A program made the position numbers and the translations under genes. Positions 62,040 to 64,000 of a DNA stretch of 64,000 nucleotides are shown piece by piece (position 1 is the first letter of the stretch; each line of letters starts with the position of its first letter). The notes beneath the pieces are model-generated. The model made no database searches. It had not been told where the DNA came from and saw only the letters and a program-made list of their open reading frames with translations. Where the stretch lies: positions 27,623,867-27,687,866 of the forward strand of contig OU342630.1 of NCBI GenBank assembly GCA_910589415.1, read 5' to 3'. The stretch comes from Malachius bipustulatus (lineage: Eukaryota; Arthropoda; Insecta; Coleoptera; Melyridae).

Positions 62040-62400
62040 TTATCGAAATTGTTAAAATTGTCGCCCAAGCACTTCCTGACAATGTCCGGCACGATTGTAA
62101 ACGTTTTGTACTATACGCTCAATCACCCAGAGAAAAAAATCTAGAGGTGTCAAGTCAGGTGAGCGCGTAGGCCATTCTATCGGTCCTCGCCTCCCCATCA
62201 ACCTGCCAGGACCCAGGAAATACATTGTTGATCATTATCATTAACACTAAATTGAGGAGGAGCTCCATCCTGTTGAAACCAGATTCTTTCGTGGGGCATA
62301 ATATTGCTACTCGCACAGTTGGCAGCAACTGGAACAGAGTATCCTCCAAGCTGCATGAAATCCAGCCCACAATTGAATTGAACCCCTGGAGCTTCACCCG
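62040..62400 (-). pseudogene. mariner-like transposase relic, C-terminal (DDE) part
   Basis: On the minus strand one frame gives IWFQQDGAPPQFS, which contains the second catalytic aspartate of the QQDGAPPH motif. A shifted frame gives PGSWQVDGEARTDRMAY, replacing the family's PGRWIGRRGPIEWP. A third gives RSPDLTPLDFFLW, which holds the third catalytic aspartate. The motifs are in the right order and spacing for a DD34D-type insect mariner-like transposase, but at least two frameshifts and a following stop make it nonfunctional. The N-terminal part continues at 63183-63829, beyond inserted retrotransposon sequence. Confidence 0.88.
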
Positions 62401-62780
62401 TTGACAAGGGAAAACAAGGTCATTATATATCGGCTACGCATTGGGCATACCAGAATAACACACAAGCACCTAATGAACTCCGAAAATCCGCCAATATGAT
62501 CACACTGCAACACTTCAATCACGGTCAAGCACCTCCTCATAGAATGTCCGCACTACTCAGAAAAGCGATTAACCCACAAGCTAAAAACAACACTGAAAGA
62601 AATACTCAGCTCACCCAGCCACTTTCCTCATCTCATCGATTATCTGAAAGACAGTGAGCTATATAACCATATATAGATTAGATCAGGCATCCGACCCTGT
62701 ATATATTGCCATGTAACATACTGTATCTGTGTCAATAACCAATGTAGTTGAGACACGTTAATTCTTAAATAAAAATAAGA
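62401..62780 (+). pseudogene. 5'-truncated non-LTR retrotransposon, 3' end (I/Jockey-like C terminus)
   Basis: The frame from 62401 reads LTRENKVIIYRLRIGHTRIT, the RLRIGHT motif near the C-terminal end of many non-LTR polyproteins. It continues through a TGA stop (62497-62499) into SHCNTSITVKHLLIECPHYS, the CxxC..T..H....CP zinc-knuckle pattern. It ends at TAG 62674-62676, followed by about 100 bp of 3' UTR and an AATAAAAATAAG tail. The premature stop sits just before the first zinc-ligand cysteine of the second part. Its 5' edge abuts the transposase relic, so it was inserted into it. Confidence 0.85.
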
Positions 62781-62789
62781 AAATTAAAT

Positions 62790-63153
62790 TTGACTGCTCA
62801 GCAATCAAATTTTCTGCAAAGGGCAAATAGCGAAAGGCAATTGATAACAAACATTAAATGTCGGAAAATCGCGTATCTTGGCTATGTCTTGCGCGGAGGA
62901 AAATATCATCTAATATTACAACTTGTAATGAAGGGCAAAATAGCAGGGACGCGTGGAGTTGGCCGCAGACAGATGTCATGGCTCTGGAACATTAGGGAAT
63001 GGACAAGGATCCGCGAGGCGGGAAAACTTTTTATAATGGGTGAAAACCGAGAAGCCATCTCCAGAGTGATCGCCAACGTTCAGGCGGCACATAAAGAAGA
63101 AGTCAAATTTTCATTCAAAAATAAGGTTCTTCCCGCAAAAAAATGTAAATACC
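62790..63153 (+). pseudogene. non-LTR retrotransposon fragment, C-terminal end of reverse-transcriptase protein
   Basis: The open frame contains CRKIAYLGYVLRGGKY, GKIAGTRGVGRRQMSWL and REAISRVIANVQAAH. These match the C-terminal blocks (RK..YLGHV.R, GKR..GRRR.SWL, .MIANV) of insect endonuclease/reverse-transcriptase elements. Only about 100 codons match, so it is strongly 5'-truncated. A 19-bp direct repeat, GCTCAGCARTCAAATTTTC, lies at 62796-62814 and 63154-63172 with one difference and could be its target duplication. A shorter copy of AGTCAAATTTTCA inside weakens that reading. The remaining frame to 63284 crosses into the transposase relic. Confidence 0.8.
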
Positions 63154-63182
63154 GCTCAGCAGTCAAATTTTCAATAACAAAG

Positions 63183-63829
63183 AGGGCCCTAGAATCTGGT
63201 CTCCAGTTATGGCAGCCCACACATTTATTTTCCTTATTGTCTCTGCGTTTGAGACTCTTCGATCCAGTGAGGATTTTCCTGTGACCAGTATCTGGGAGCT
63301 ATGGAGGTTCACTATTCAATTTGAACAAAAAGTCGCCTTGTCCGAGAAAATATTATTATTTAAAAGTTGTGATTTTCGTCACATCTCAACTGCATGGAAC
63401 GCTTCACAGAACTGCAGTCGATTGTAGGGATGACCTTCATTTAATTATTCATGGATCAATAATTGAGGCTTGTAGTGATAGAATTTTTCTTTTCTCAGTA
63501 TAGTTTAACGATAATATTGAATGATCAGTATTGTGATTTAGAGGTATCTCTGCCTTGTAGAAGTGTGTGGATTATCTTGAACTTCAAATAGTATATTAAA
63601 TTTTTTATCATCAGGTATTTTAGGCCGACCTTGTCGAGGTAAGTCTTTCACGCTTCCTGTTTGAGTAAATTTTGAAACTATCCTCTACTTACTTTATAGA
63701 CGTACTGATAGAGCCTATCTGGATGTTTTTGATTGAATAAATCAGAAACTTCAGCGGGAGATCTTAATCGATCTCCGAATCCAACCATTACCATACTTCA
63801 ATTCTTCCTTTTTCCGTTAAATGAGCCAT
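63183..63829 (-). pseudogene. mariner-like transposase relic, N-terminal and first catalytic part
   Basis: From ATG at 63829 the minus strand gives MAHLTEKGRIEVW then a stop. Pieces in shifting frames follow: RSPAEVSDLFNQKHPDR, RQGRPKIPDDKKFNILFEV, DNPHTSTRQ, YNRLQFCEAF, NIFSDKATFC and INVWAAITGDQILGPL. These correspond in order to the helix-turn-helix N terminus, the GRP linker, and the first DDE block (IFSDEATF, first catalytic Asp, here about 63345) of insect mariner-like transposases. Stops and frameshifts are numerous. It is the same element as 62040-62400, interrupted by about 780 bp of later insertions. Terminal repeats were not identified. Confidence 0.85.
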
Positions 63830-64000
63830 TTTTTTTCTAATTTCTACAATAATTTAAAAAAATACTATTCAAATATTTTTTGCAATTCACTTTCAAGCAG
63901 AACTGACATTTCAGTGTGTTTTCCACCTTAAATCTCTTGTAACGATAAATTTATAAGATAATTATTTCGATTCTGATAACTTTTTTGTTAAATAATAGAA
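63830..64000. other. sequence upstream of the transposase relic
   Basis: AT-rich, presumably the 5' untranslated and terminal part of the mariner-like element. Its inverted terminal repeat was not recognised inside the window. Confidence 0.35.

Noticed and set aside
62790..63284. 164-codon frame taken as one intact protein
   Set aside because: Only about the first 105 codons match a retrotransposon; the rest runs into antisense transposase sequence.
1..64000. tRNA, rRNA or CRISPR arrays
   Set aside because: No cloverleaf with a convincing GGTTCGA arm, no rRNA core sequence and no regularly spaced repeats were seen.

Overview
This is eukaryotic, insect-type DNA: AT-rich, full of TAGG/CCTA tetramers, packed with short inverted-repeat transposons, and with no bacterial gene organisation. 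The order of insect cannot be fixed from sequence alone. Frequent TAGGTAGG/CCTACCTA runs are common in aphid-like hemipterans and in moths, and TA-CAGGG elements are common in several insect orders.

One gene is recognised with confidence. On the minus strand, 635-712 is a 26-codon exon encoding the first half of a knirps-family (NR0A: knirps / knirps-related / eagle) zinc-finger DNA-binding domain. It begins exactly at its ATG after a clean AG acceptor and ends at a GTAAGT donor. About 58 kb upstream on the same strand, a TATA-less, locally GC-rich stretch with an initiator-like TCAGTC leads into a candidate noncoding first exon (about 58431-58629) ending in AAG|GTGAGT. Joining the two gives a good start context (ACAAG|ATG). 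If correct, most of the window is one 57.7-kb first intron that must be transcribed before any coding exon. The rest of the gene lies at lower coordinates, outside the window.

The intron holds many fold-back (MITE-like) elements with TA duplications and CAGGG-type ends at about 1.4, 8.7, 10.2, 14.6, 19.2, 26.7-27.4, 37.6-38.2, 40.1, 46.8, 50.1-51.6 and 56.8-57.9 kb. It also holds a Harbinger-like MITE (25.0 kb), a 412-bp MITE (21.9 kb), a hAT-like element (27.4-28.0 kb), a decayed reverse transcriptase (26.4 kb) and a near-perfect 573-bp palindrome (38.8-39.4 kb). In at least three places one inverted-repeat element sits at the exact centre of another palindrome. A few open frames (31.4-31.8, 46.2-46.6, 12.97-13.25, 33.6-33.9, 52.2 kb) are unrecognised.

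Upstream of the putative promoter (59-64 kb) is intergenic sequence with a large nested palindrome (59.6-60.5 kb). At its end is a mariner-like transposase relic (62.0-63.8 kb, minus strand) split by two plus-strand non-LTR retrotransposon fragments. No tRNA, rRNA or CRISPR array was seen. Coordinates of repeat edges were read by eye and may be off by a few bases.
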